The notes: generated by a model not told the origin, from the letters alone. DNA of 35,797 nt from Actinomyces oricola (GCF_004104015.1 NZ_RYFV01000030.1:1-35797), one strand, 5' to 3'. Numbered from the stretch's first letter, positions 1 to 7,774 are shown. Made by a program: numbers and translations.

Positions 1-72
1 ACGCAACCAACGCCCAAGCTCCTCACCATCACCATCACGAAGCACAAGACCAGGAGCACCAGGATGAGCCAT
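1..72 (-). CDS. IS630-like transposase, N-terminal fragment (runs off left edge)
   Basis: A reading frame opens with ATG at 72 on the minus strand and stays open to the window edge (24 codons). The residues GLVLRDGDGEELGRWLR resemble the N-terminal helix of IS630-family transposases of actinobacteria, which precedes the helix-turn-helix. A GGGAG ribosome-binding site lies about nine bases upstream. Only the start is visible, so the DDE catalytic domain and the other element end cannot be checked. The element end probably lies at one of the TA dinucleotides at 125 or 131, since IS630 elements insert at TA. The family call rests on a short stretch. Confidence 0.5.
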   Translation of the reverse strand, partial: MAHPGAPGLVLRDGDGEELGRWLR

Positions 73-126
73 ACCCACATACTCCCAAACACCCAACCGT
101 CTAGACACTAACGACACGCGACACTA

Positions 127-462
127 GTTGTAAATTGGCTCGAATACTTCCTGGCTGACTCTCCTGAGCGTGATGAACTCATGTCACAGGACACGAGTTC
201 CAGTAATAACAGTGGCGGATCGCAGGGAACTCGTTTGCAGATCGCCGGCTTCCTACTGTTGGCTTATGACGGCGCCACGGCCAGGGTCGATATCGCGGTG
301 ACGGGGAGCGTCGACGGTCAGGCGGTCAACATGTCGGCCGTCTACGAACTCGTGTGGGAGTCGGGAGACTGGAAACTCGCGGTGCACGATCCGCAGGAAC
401 CTGTCAGCTTCGCGCGGCTTCCGCACGTCGCGGGCTACATCCCCTGGGGAGCACGACGATGA
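127..462 (+). pseudogene. 5'-truncated ORF of conjugative-element type
   Basis: The frame reads VVNWLEYFLADSPERDELM, then continues from the ATG at 181 to a stop at 460-462. The frame is protein-like before 181, but there is no start codon between the stop at 109-111 and that ATG, so the ORF appears beheaded. The C-terminus, with ESGDWKLAV followed by HVAGYIPWGA, resembles a class of exported hypothetical proteins found in actinobacterial integrative conjugative elements, which commonly end in GYxxWG. The front was probably removed when the IS630-like element inserted. The stop is followed by an IS30 remnant, not by another transfer gene. The family link is a recollection of pattern, not a search result. 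A short native protein starting at 181 is the alternative. Confidence 0.45.
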
Positions 463-519
463 CAGACGACGGGTGCGGGTGGGTGGTGTCGTGGGGTCGT
501 GGCAATAGTGCTTGTCGGG

Positions 520-895
520 GGGCGGGAGGTTGTGTTGGGTCGGGTGTTGGCGATGTCGGATCGGACTGCGATTGGGCGGGAGCTGGCGCGGGGATTCTTG
601 CTTGGGGGATTGCTGAGCGGATCGGTCGTGATGTCTCGGTGGTCTGGTGGGAGGTAGTCCGCAAGTCGCAGGGCTTGCGGGTATCGACCCGTGGCGCGGA
701 CGTGGCCGCGCAGCGGCGCAGGGCGCGTCCCAAGGCCCGCAAGATCGACGCCTGCCCGGCCCTGGGCGCCGGGGTGCTGATACCTGACCACCATCGCCTA
801 AGAACACGGGCGAACAACCCCGCGCCACCCTGAACTACCCCACCCCACGAGAAGCCCTCGAACACCCCTTCGTTGCTTCCTTTTCAGACGTGGAG
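520..895 (+). pseudogene. IS30-family transposase remnant, frameshifted and internally deleted
   Basis: Three pieces of an IS30 transposase can be read in order on the plus strand. Around 525-600 one frame gives VLAMSDRTAIGRELARGF. From about 598 a second frame gives IAERIGRDVSVVWWEVVRK and then DVAAQRRRARPKARKID, the helix-turn-helix and the basic linker of the family. From 821 a third frame gives RATLNYPTPREALEHPFVAS, matching the family C-terminus (RPRATLxYRTPxEAL). The whole DDE integrase core between these parts is missing. This is a dead relic. The downstream epimerase ORF on the other strand reads through it before meeting a stop. Confidence 0.7.
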
Positions 896-1862
896 GTCGC
901 CATCCACGGTGAGTTTTTTTGTGGTCGATGAGCCATCGCACGGACTCCAGGATCGCCTGTTCCGGCTCGTAGACCGGTGCGTAGCCGAGCAGCTCCTTCG
1001 CCTTCTCGATGGTGAAGACCTGGCTGCGGTGGAGATGCCCCCAGCTCTCGCGCGCGTATTCCTCGGTGGTCGCTGCCCGGTACTCCTCCCAGGTGACGCT
1101 TTGAATGTTTGCGCTCTGGCCGAACCAACCCGAGGCGATCTCCACGTAACCACGGATGCTCAGCGCCGTCGGGGCGACAATGTTGAAGTCCTCGCCCGCC
1201 GCGGTGTCACGGCGGGCGACGGCCCGCGCAAACGCCTGGGCGACGTCGTCGGCGTGGACATGGTGCAGCGTCTCGGTGCCGCTGCCGGGCAGCCGGATCG
1301 TCCCGCCGATCGACAGGAGCCGCCAGGTCTCGGGATCCGTGTTGTCCAGCGGGCCGGTTGGGCTCCAGCCGGGCCCGACAATGTGACCGGGGTGGATCGA
1401 CGTCGTGATGAGCCCGCCCGAGGCGGTCTCCTCCTTGAGCATTCGCGCGATAGCGGCCTTCTGGATGCCATACTCGTCGAACGGTTCGCCGGCGGAGTCG
1501 GAGCCCTCTGCAATCGGCAGTTTCCGGCTCGGCCCATATCGCCAGATCGACCCGCAGTGGATGAGGTGATCAACCTGTCCGCGCAGGGCCTCCACGAGCG
1601 CGGTCGCGAAGTCCAGGGTGAAGCACACCAGGTCAATGACCACCTCCGGCTTCAGGTCGAGGATCGTCTCGCCGAAGGTTCCGTTCGCGTCCTGCTGCCG
1701 CCGGTCGGCGGTGACGTGCTCAACCCGCGACCACTCGGGAGCGTCGATGTAGCCGGCACCACCGGAGCGGGTGACGCTGAGGACCTCGTGGCCGGCGCGG
1801 ACCAGACGCGGGACGAGGAAGGTGCCGATGTGGCCGCTGCCGCCAATGACGACGATTCTCAT
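798..1862 (-). CDS. NAD-dependent epimerase/dehydratase family protein
   Basis: Extended or atypical short-chain dehydrogenase fold. The N-terminus MRIVVIGGSGHIGTFL carries the glycine-rich NAD(P)-binding loop. Further on are CGSIWRYGPS, a YGIQK sequence that fits the catalytic YxxxK pair, and HPGHIVGPGW, typical of nucleoside-sugar epimerase-like proteins. The substrate cannot be told. Native similarity seems to end near WLIDHKK; the last 40 or so residues are basic and low in complexity because the frame runs into the IS30 remnant before stopping at 798, so the natural C-terminus may have been replaced. The gene lies 30 bases downstream of the broken toxin on the same strand and could be co-transcribed with it. 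Confidence 0.8.
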   Translation of the reverse strand: MRIVVIGGSGHIGTFLVPRLVRAGHEVLSVTRSGGAGYIDAPEWSRVEHVTADRRQQDANGTFGETILDLKPEVVIDLVCFTLDFATALVEALRGQVDHLIHCGSIWRYGPSRKLPIAEGSDSAGEPFDEYGIQKAAIARMLKEETASGGLITTSIHPGHIVGPGWSPTGPLDNTDPETWRLLSIGGTIRLPGSGTETLHHVHADDVAQAFARAVARRDTAAGEDFNIVAPTALSIRGYVEIASGWFGQSANIQSVTWEEYRAATTEEYARESWGHLHRSQVFTIEKAKELLGYAPVYEPEQAILESVRWLIDHKKTHRGWRPPRLKRKQRRGVRGLLVGWGSSGWRGVVRPCS

Positions 1863-1892
1863 GCTGGGATTCTCCCCGGCGCGGGTGGAAGG

Positions 1893-2202
1893 TCAACAGT
1901 CGGGGCGGCAGCCGTCAACTGACGACATGATCGCGACGGCGCAACAGCGGTATACCTCGCGGCGGTGTGCTGTACGCACGACGGTGACCGTCAACTCGGC
2001 GTCCAGGATGTCGTAGATCACTCGGTAGTGTCCAACGCGTATTCGCCAGGCCCGCTGCTCGCCCACCAGCTTGCGGGCGCCGTGAGGGCGAGGTTCTTCA
2101 GCCAGGTCCTCGATCGCGTCGAGAACCCGATCTCGCGCGGCCGCGCGGCAGCTTCTTGATCTGCCGCGCGGCCGCCGCAGTCAGATCAATGCGATAGGTC
2201 AT
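1893..2202 (-). pseudogene. RelE/ParE-type toxin, frameshifted
   Basis: From ATG at 2202 the frame gives MTYRIDLTAAAARQIKKLPR, the start of a RelE-superfamily mRNA interferase. It then falls out of frame in a CG-rich run (about 2130-2145) and would stop early. The neighbouring frame resumes with AAARDRVLDAIEDLAEEPRP, HGARKLVGEQRAWRIRVGHY, RVIYDILDAELTVTVVRTA and HRREVY, covering the rest of the fold to a stop at 1893. Restoring two bases in the CG run joins the frames. The ATG overlaps the antitoxin stop (ATGA), the usual coupling of such operons. The toxin is predicted inactive unless the shift is a sequencing error or is bypassed by slippage. Confidence 0.75.
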
Positions 2203-2462
2203 GTGGACAGGTCTGTCCTAAGCTCGTCGAGGGTGACGCGCCGACCGTCGTCCGTGGCCTTCGCCTCACGGTAGGCGGCCACATCCTGGGCCATCTCGAA
2301 CTCTTCGAGGGCTTCGATGTCGGCGACGCCGACCACGACAGCGGCCAGCCGACCATTGCGAGTCACCCCGATGCGCTCTCCGGCATACATCACGCGGCCG
2401 AGTACGTCGGAGAGCTCGGCGCGCAGCTCTCGCGTCGACACCTCTCTCGTCAAGCTCTCCAT
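2199..2462 (-). CDS. Phd/YefM-family antitoxin
   Basis: An 87-residue protein with the Phd/YefM layout: an N-terminal DNA-binding part (STRELRAELSDVLGRV, then GERIGVTRNGRLAAVVV) and an acidic C-terminal tail (EEFEMAQDVAAYREA and beyond) that would thread into the toxin. Antitoxins of this family neutralise RelE or Doc-type toxins and repress their own promoter with the toxin as co-repressor. The gene directly precedes the frameshifted toxin and overlaps it by four bases. With a dead toxin it would act only as an autorepressor, or neutralise related toxins elsewhere in the genome. Confidence 0.85.
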   Translation of the reverse strand: MESLTREVSTRELRAELSDVLGRVMYAGERIGVTRNGRLAAVVVGVADIEALEEFEMAQDVAAYREAKATDDGRRVTLDELRTDLST

Positions 2463-2500
2463 GTGTCAATAGTAGCGCTAGATGTCACTGTGTACACAAT
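2463..2500 (-). promoter_or_regulatory. Probable promoter and operator of the toxin-antitoxin operon
   Basis: Just upstream of the antitoxin ATG lies TACTAT (a possible -10, about ten bases before the ATG) and further up the perfect palindrome TGTGTACACA at 2489-2498. No convincing ribosome-binding site sits before the ATG, which would fit a leaderless or near-leaderless transcript. The palindrome is a candidate antitoxin binding site. This is inferred from position and symmetry only. Confidence 0.4.
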
Positions 2501-2864
2501 GAGGGAGAGGTGCTCTCGCTCGCGCGGTGGACATGACCAGTGCTGACATCGACCCGCCCGCAGGGCGCGAAGGCGTTGGTCGGTCCGTGCGGACCGTGCC
2601 CCCGCATCACTGCGTGCGCCTCATCCTTCGTCCCGAGGGACGAGGGGCCCCATCGGCATATCGTCCGCGCGGCTGATACTCCTCATCCCAGGACACGATG
2701 CCGCCGGTCGCGGGGCGGACGCGAGACTCGACCATGTGCCGGCTCTTTCGACCGGCTCTTTCGAGGGGCCGTCTCCTCACCGAGACGGTGACTGATGCCG
2801 TGACCGACGTCGAGACCTGATGCGGACGACCGACCCGCCGAATCGTCGAAATGAGAACCGATCG
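2501..2864. other. Gene-free stretch with 13-bp tandem repeat and a dyad
   Basis: No ORF here looks protein-like. It contains an exact tandem duplication of CCGGCTCTTTCGA at 2739-2751 and 2752-2764, and a dyad TCACCG-AGA-CGGTGA at 2777-2791, both within about 130 bases of the DUF418 gene start. They may be control sites for that gene. No clear -35/-10 pair was recognised. Confidence 0.4.
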
Positions 2865-4055
2865 ATGAAGACTGCCGAATTCACCGAGTACAAGCGCGTC
2901 ATAGCCCTTGATGTCCTCAGGGGCATAGCGATCCTCGGGACGCTGCTGGCGAATATCGCGATCTTCGCCGAAGTCACGAGGGTGCAGTCGATGGGGGCCC
3001 CGGTCGATGCGGCCATTAGTCGCGTCGTCTACCTCGCGACCGATGGCAAGTTCATTGGCCTGCTGACGATCATGTTCGGCATCGGCCTGGAGATTCAGAG
3101 GCAGTCCGCGATCCGCAAGGGGCGGAGCTGGCCCGGGACCTACCCGATTCGCGCGGGACTGCTGATCCTCGACGGCGTACTGAATTTCGTCTTCATCTTC
3201 GAGTTCGACGTGCTCATGGGCTACGGAATGACCGCGCTGGTCATCGCCGCCGTCACCGCCCGTAATCCCAGGACGCAGAAGATCTGGATGTGGGCGGCGC
3301 TCGTGGTTCATGTCTCGGCCATGGTCGCGGTGAGCGCCCTGAGCTACTTGAGTCGCGATGATCTCAAGGCGACCGGGACGGAGGCCCTGAGGGGTTACGA
3401 TCACTCGTCCTACTGGGGCGATGTGGCCTTCCGGCTGGACAACTTCGTGCTCATGCGGATGGAGATCCCCGTCATTCTGCTCATGGGCGCCGCTCTCTAC
3501 CTCGTGGGCGTCCACCTCTACCGCGCCGGGATCTTCACCCCCGAAGGCGCCCGCCTGCGCACGATCGTCATGGGCCTGTCCTTCGGCATCGGCCTGCCGG
3601 TGGACTTGGGGCTGCGGCTCCTGGCGGCCGAGCAGACTGGTGCCGTCACCAGATACGTGACCTCGGCCTGCGTGTCCATCGGCATTCTGGCGGCTGTTGC
3701 GGCATTCTACGTGCGTCGCCAGCGGCTCGGTCTGATCGGTGGGATGCTCAGTGACGTCGGCCGGATGGCGCTGACCTGCTACATGGCGCAGAACCTCATC
3801 GCAGCATTCGTCTTCTACGACTACGGCCTGGGGATGGCGCGGCGCATCAGTGGTCCGTGGGCCGAGCTGTACACCCTGGCGCTCTACCTGCCGATCGCCG
3901 CGTTCCTCGTGGTGGCGAGCAAGCTGTGGTTGCGGTTCTACGCCCGCGGCCCGATGGAACTCCTGTGGCGCTGGTCGTACAACGCCCTGTCCGGAAGGTA
4001 CCTGCGCTGGAAGGAGCCGCGGCCGCGCACCGCCCTGGAGGAGCAGAGGGCGTAA
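2865..4055 (+). CDS. DUF418 family multi-pass membrane protein
   Basis: The N-terminus RVIALDVLRGIAILGTLLAN is the hallmark opening of DUF418 (YeiB-like) membrane proteins, and the C-terminus shows the family block LTCYMAQNLIAAFVFY followed by GPMELLWRWSYNALSG. Several hydrophobic segments are spread through the 396 residues, so it is an integral membrane protein. The biochemical role of the family is not established. An upstream in-frame ATG at 2820 would add 15 polar residues; ATG 2865 is preferred because MKTAEFTEYKR leads directly into the conserved block, but the ribosome-binding site is weak for both. The gene stands alone, convergent with the TetR gene whose stop lies about 28 bases away. 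Confidence 0.75.
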   Translation: MKTAEFTEYKRVIALDVLRGIAILGTLLANIAIFAEVTRVQSMGAPVDAAISRVVYLATDGKFIGLLTIMFGIGLEIQRQSAIRKGRSWPGTYPIRAGLLILDGVLNFVFIFEFDVLMGYGMTALVIAAVTARNPRTQKIWMWAALVVHVSAMVAVSALSYLSRDDLKATGTEALRGYDHSSYWGDVAFRLDNFVLMRMEIPVILLMGAALYLVGVHLYRAGIFTPEGARLRTIVMGLSFGIGLPVDLGLRLLAAEQTGAVTRYVTSACVSIGILAAVAAFYVRRQRLGLIGGMLSDVGRMALTCYMAQNLIAAFVFYDYGLGMARRISGPWAELYTLALYLPIAAFLVVASKLWLRFYARGPMELLWRWSYNALSGRYLRWKEPRPRTALEEQRA

Positions 4056-4082
4056 GCGGCGCAGGCGGGGTCGCCGCGGGCC

Positions 4083-5018
4083 TCATTCGGCGGGAGGCTC
4101 AGTGACGGTGGGGATGAGCCGTGCGGTTAGGCGCTCACTCATGGCGTCGATCTCCTCCGAATCGAGGACCGTCCGGGCCAGGCCGCCCAGCGTGTTGATC
4201 GCCGTGAACCCGAAGGCCGTATCGCGATCCGCCTGAGTGGGCTCCTGGCGTCCCTGAGCCCGGGCGATGACCTGTGCTGCGGCTTCCAAGGAGTGGCGCC
4301 ACACGGATTCGAGCTGGGCGCGCGACTCCTCGTGGCGCACCGCGTACATCCAGGTCTCCGCACCCAGAAGGATGTCCTCGTCGGAGGCGCGGCAGGCCTG
4401 GCGTGGATCAGGTGCCGCCTCGACGTCAGTAGAGCCCTCGTGCAGTGCGTCCGCCTGCTCATGGATGTGGTCGGTGGCCACCGCCAGGAAAAGGGCCTCC
4501 TTCGACGGGAAAGCGGCGTACACGGCCCCCTTGGTGTAGCCGGCCTCGGCTGCGATATCGGCGACCGACGCTCCCTCGTACCCTTTGGCGGCGAAGACGT
4601 CCTTCGCCGCGGCCATAATGATCTCGCGGGTCTGCGCGGCACGACGACGCTGCTGGGCGCGGTACTCGCTGCTCGAGTCGCGGGCGGAGCCGGCAACCTT
4701 TTCCGAGGAGTCGTGGGCGGAGCCGGCAACTTTTTCCGAGGTCGCCGCAATATCGGCGGACACGCGGCGAAGCGCCGAGGCCACGGTCGCGCGGCTGCCT
4801 TCCTGCGCCGTTTCCGCGACGACCCTGGTCAACTGACGCAACGCGTCAGTCAAGGCGCGCGTGGCCGAACCAAGATCGTCGGTGCCGTCGGCGCCGTTGG
4901 TTCCTTGAGGGGTCGCCCCGTCGTCGTGCTCCCCGCTGCCGGCAGAACCACTGGCGCCGTTGTCGCGGTCCTGGGCGTGCCACGAGGACTCGGGGCGCTC
5001 CTTGTCTTTCGAAGTCAT
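4083..5018 (-). CDS. TetR-family regulator with long N-terminal extension
   Basis: The DNA-binding domain lies unusually late, at about residues 130-182, with AKDVFAAKGYEGASVADIAA, then AGYTKGAVYAAFPSKEALF, a canonical TetR helix-turn-helix. It is preceded by about 120 residues: an acidic, glycine/serine-rich stretch, then a helical section (ALTDALRQLTRVVAETAQ) and an imperfect tandem repeat SEKVAGSAHDS / SEKVAGSARDS. The C-terminal half should be the ligand and dimerisation domain. Start ATG 5018 is chosen; an upstream in-frame start at 5042 would fall in the operator region. The gene is divergent from the ABC exporter genes, so it most likely represses that operon and itself. The ligand is unknown. 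Confidence 0.85.
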   Translation of the reverse strand: MTSKDKERPESSWHAQDRDNGASGSAGSGEHDDGATPQGTNGADGTDDLGSATRALTDALRQLTRVVAETAQEGSRATVASALRRVSADIAATSEKVAGSAHDSSEKVAGSARDSSSEYRAQQRRRAAQTREIIMAAAKDVFAAKGYEGASVADIAAEAGYTKGAVYAAFPSKEALFLAVATDHIHEQADALHEGSTDVEAAPDPRQACRASDEDILLGAETWMYAVRHEESRAQLESVWRHSLEAAAQVIARAQGRQEPTQADRDTAFGFTAINTLGGLARTVLDSEEIDAMSERLTARLIPTVTEPPAE

Positions 5019-5043
5019 GGCAACACAGTACGCCACCGTCATT

Positions 5044-5090
5044 GCATACCGTCTAGAATATGCATACCGTTAGGTATGAAACCGATCGGT
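5044..5090. promoter_or_regulatory. Shared operator region between TetR gene and ABC exporter
   Basis: The divergent gap contains GCATACCGT twice, at 5044-5052 and 5062-5070 (18-bp spacing). The second copy is part of the perfect dyad CATACC-GTTA-GGTATG at 5063-5078. A separate 10-bp palindrome ACCGATCGGT lies at 5081-5090. TetR proteins bind such dyads as dimers over promoters, so these are candidate binding sites. The assignment rests on symmetry and location. Confidence 0.6.
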
Positions 5091-5110
5091 ACGAGTAGAG
5101 GGTGGTTCAT

Positions 5111-6100
5111 ATGAGCGCTGTGCTTGCCATTGAGGACCTGCGCCGCAGTTTCGGGCGCGGGCAGCGCCTGATCAGGGCGAACGACGGCATCTCCATGTCC
5201 ATCGATGCGGGGGAGGTGGTCGGGCTTCTGGGCCACAATGGCGCCGGGAAGACGACCCTGGCCCACCAGATCGTCGGCCTGCTCCGCCCGGACTCGGGGC
5301 GGATCATCCTGGACGGGGGCGATGCTGTGGCCGACCCGGGTCGGGCTCGGCGTTTGACGACTGTGCAGGCTCAAGCCAATGTCCCCATTACGGGACTGAC
5401 CCCCCGACGGGCCATTGAGCTCGTTGGAAGAATCCGGGGAGGCAACCCTCGCCAGGCGCGTCAGCGGGCGGGGCAGCTCATTGACGCCCTCGATATGGGG
5501 GAGTGGGCGCATACCCCGGCCGAAAGGGTGTCCGGGGGGATTGCCCGCCTCACCGCCTTCGCCATGTGCGCCGTCATACCGGGGCGCCTCGTCATCCTTG
5601 ACGAACCCACGAACGACGTCGACCCCGTGCGGCGCCGCCTGTTGTGGGATCAGATTCGCGTTCTGGCCGACGACGGTTCGGCCGTTCTGCTGGTGACCCA
5701 CAATGTCCATGAAGCCGAGCGCGCCGTGGACTCCCTGGTCGTACTGGACCGCGGCCGGGTCATCGCCTCGGGGACCCCGGCCGCGCTCGTCTCCCAGGTC
5801 GGTGCAGGAGGCGCTGAACTCGTCATGGAGGTCGACATAGCCCGCGGACGGGAGCCGTTGTGGCCGGGCTGGGGACGGGTTGCGCGCCACGACGCCCTAC
5901 GAGCGTCCTTTCCGGTGCCGGGCAGCGAGGCGGCCAATGCCGTCGCCTGGGCCGTCCGGGCCTCGCGGGCCGGTGATATCGAACGCTATGAGCTCGCCCC
6001 CGTCAGCCTGGAGGACGCCTACACGGCGTTGACGACACGCCGTTCCTCGCAGCCCTCAACGACCCGCCCCGCTGCATCGGATTCAAGGAGCGCCGCATGA
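5111..6100 (+). CDS. ABC transporter ATP-binding protein (ABC-2 type exporter)
   Basis: A 329-residue nucleotide-binding subunit. Walker A is GHNGAGKTT (residues 41-49), the signature is the variant RVSGGIARL, and Walker B is LVILDEPTNDVDP, followed by the switch histidine in LLVTHNVHEAE. The C-terminal third is the extra domain often seen in drug or polyketide-antibiotic exporters of the DrrA/CcmA type. ATG 5111 is chosen because AGAGGG lies eight bases upstream; a GTG at 5102 is possible. The stop overlaps the permease start as ATGA, so the two are translationally coupled. The neighbouring TetR gene suggests induction by the exported compound or a related one. Confidence 0.88.
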   Translation: MSAVLAIEDLRRSFGRGQRLIRANDGISMSIDAGEVVGLLGHNGAGKTTLAHQIVGLLRPDSGRIILDGGDAVADPGRARRLTTVQAQANVPITGLTPRRAIELVGRIRGGNPRQARQRAGQLIDALDMGEWAHTPAERVSGGIARLTAFAMCAVIPGRLVILDEPTNDVDPVRRRLLWDQIRVLADDGSAVLLVTHNVHEAERAVDSLVVLDRGRVIASGTPAALVSQVGAGGAELVMEVDIARGREPLWPGWGRVARHDALRASFPVPGSEAANAVAWAVRASRAGDIERYELAPVSLEDAYTALTTRRSSQPSTTRPAASDSRSAA

Positions 6101-7014
6101 CCACGTCACACCTGCCCGCCCCGGACCCCGCCGCGATCGGGGCCGGAGCCCCTCCCACGGCCGGTACTGACGGATCCGCTCAAGGGTCGCCCGCAGCATC
6201 AGTGCCGCATAGTGCTAGCGTCGTCTGCTCCCTGCCAACCCCCGGCCTCGCCGGGCGTCTCCGGCTGGCCTTGCGCCAAACGGTGCTGCTCATGCGCTGG
6301 CAGTTCAGTCGCGCCAAAGCGCTCGTTCCCATCTACGTCGCGGTGCAGATCATGATGGCCCTGGCAACGGTTCTGGGCTACAAACTGCTCGTGGGCGACC
6401 CGGAGCCGACGGCCGCCACCTATTTGGCGACCGGGGCGCCCACGATCCTCCTCATCGCCCTGGGACTGGTCATGGCGCCGCAGTGGGTGGCGCAGTCGCG
6501 CACCGAGGGGAGTCTGGACTGGATGAGGACTCTCCCGGTCCCGCGCCTGTCCTTCCTCATCGCGGACCTGGCGGTGTGGACCCTCATGGCGCTGCCCGGC
6601 ATGCTTCTGGGCACACTGGTCGGGGCCTGGCGTCTCGACGTCGACCTCTCCCCAGCCTGGTGGCTCGTCCCCGGCGTGGTCATGGTGTCCCTGACCGCCG
6701 CCAGCGTGGGCTACGCCATGGCGAATGTTCTGCCGCCGCCACTGGCTCAGGTGATGACCCAGATCCTCATCTTCGTCACCATGCTCTTCTCACCGGTGAG
6801 TTATCCGGTCGAGCGCCTGCCGCAGTGGGGCCAGGAGATCCACCGGTGGCTCCCTATCGAGCCAATGGCCGAGGTCCTGCGCGCGGGACTCGTGTCGGAG
6901 CAGTTCAAGATGCCACTGCGCTCCTGGGCGGTTCTCGCGTCCTGGTGCGTCGCTGCCGTGGTCGCGGCACTGTGGGCCTTGGGGAGCCGGCCCCCGGCGC
7001 CCTCGCGGGCATGA
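6097..7014 (+). CDS. ABC-2 type transporter permease
   Basis: 305 residues. The first 55 or so are rich in Pro, Ala and Ser and probably disordered and cytoplasmic. They are followed by six hydrophobic segments in the ABC-2 arrangement, including AVQIMMALATVLGYKLLV, APTILLIALGLVMAPQWV and VMTQILIFVTMLFSPVSYPV; the last, with its FSPVSYP sequence, matches the late loop of DrrB-like permeases. It would form the membrane channel for the ATPase encoded just upstream, with which it overlaps by four bases. The substrate is not evident; lipid, antibiotic or peptide export are all possible. Confidence 0.85.
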   Translation: MTTSHLPAPDPAAIGAGAPPTAGTDGSAQGSPAASVPHSASVVCSLPTPGLAGRLRLALRQTVLLMRWQFSRAKALVPIYVAVQIMMALATVLGYKLLVGDPEPTAATYLATGAPTILLIALGLVMAPQWVAQSRTEGSLDWMRTLPVPRLSFLIADLAVWTLMALPGMLLGTLVGAWRLDVDLSPAWWLVPGVVMVSLTAASVGYAMANVLPPPLAQVMTQILIFVTMLFSPVSYPVERLPQWGQEIHRWLPIEPMAEVLRAGLVSEQFKMPLRSWAVLASWCVAAVVAALWALGSRPPAPSRA

Positions 7015-7102
7015 ACCCATGCTGCTGACTCCAAAACCTCCTTCATGCCCTCCGCGCCGGCATGCACGAGCGATATCCCCGCCCATCCCCCGAGGAGGGG
7101 TT

Positions 7103-7774
7103 GTGGGCCGACTCCCATTTGTTGGCGAATGGCTGACTGAAGTCAGTCCGACGCGCAGAATCCCGAGTCATGGAACCCATCTTTTCGCCACGACATACAC
7201 CCTGGATTTCATCGCCGTGAACGAGGGCGGGCGCACGGCAAGAGGAGGTGGCGCGCGTCCGCTGTTCTCAACCGAATCACCGCAACATTTCTACGCGTTC
7301 GATCAACCCATATATTCACCGGTCGATGGGACCGTGATCGACGTTCATGACGGCGAACCGGATCACCAAGCTCGTCGCTCAGCGGTGCCACTTCTTTTTT
7401 ACGCGCTCTCGCAGAAGGGGAGGATGCGTCGCGGATTCCCCGGATTGGCGGGCAATTACGTGATCGTCGAGGACGCCGCGACGGGTCATTTCGTTGGATT
7501 GGCGCACCTTCGAGAAGGATCGGTCGCGGTATCCGCGGGCGAGGCAGTCCGTGCCGGTGTGCAGATCGGGACATGCGGGAATTCCGGCAACTCCACACAG
7601 CCGCACCTCCATATTCAGGCCATGGATGGTCCGGACCCGGAATCCGCTCGCGGTGTGCCTCTGCGGTTCAGCCGGTTCGCACAGCATGGGCCGGGCCGCC
7701 CATTGATATCAGCCAATCGGGAGAATGCATGCCCAGAGCAGGGCTCTATCGTCAGCATTGTCAGCCGCCCTTAG
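7103..7774 (+). CDS. M23-family (LytM-like) metallopeptidase without signal peptide
   Basis: The N-terminal part has SHGTHLFATTYTLDFIAV, carrying the first metal-binding His/Asp pair of LytM-like folds, followed by FDQPIYSPVDGTVIDVHDG, LAHLREGSVAV, and GTCGNSGNSTQPHLHIQAMD with the HxH zinc ligands. M23 enzymes usually cut peptide crosslinks in the wall, but no signal peptide or membrane segment is visible, so a cytoplasmic or non-classical role is possible. GTG 7103 is chosen because GAGGAGGGG lies just before it and the family similarity begins right after. An ATG at 7019 would add a Pro/Arg-rich leader unlike coding sequence. The gene is 88 bases downstream of the permease and may be read with it. 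Confidence 0.75.
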   Translation: MGRLPFVGEWLTEVSPTRRIPSHGTHLFATTYTLDFIAVNEGGRTARGGGARPLFSTESPQHFYAFDQPIYSPVDGTVIDVHDGEPDHQARRSAVPLLFYALSQKGRMRRGFPGLAGNYVIVEDAATGHFVGLAHLREGSVAVSAGEAVRAGVQIGTCGNSGNSTQPHLHIQAMDGPDPESARGVPLRFSRFAQHGPGRPLISANRENACPEQGSIVSIVSRP

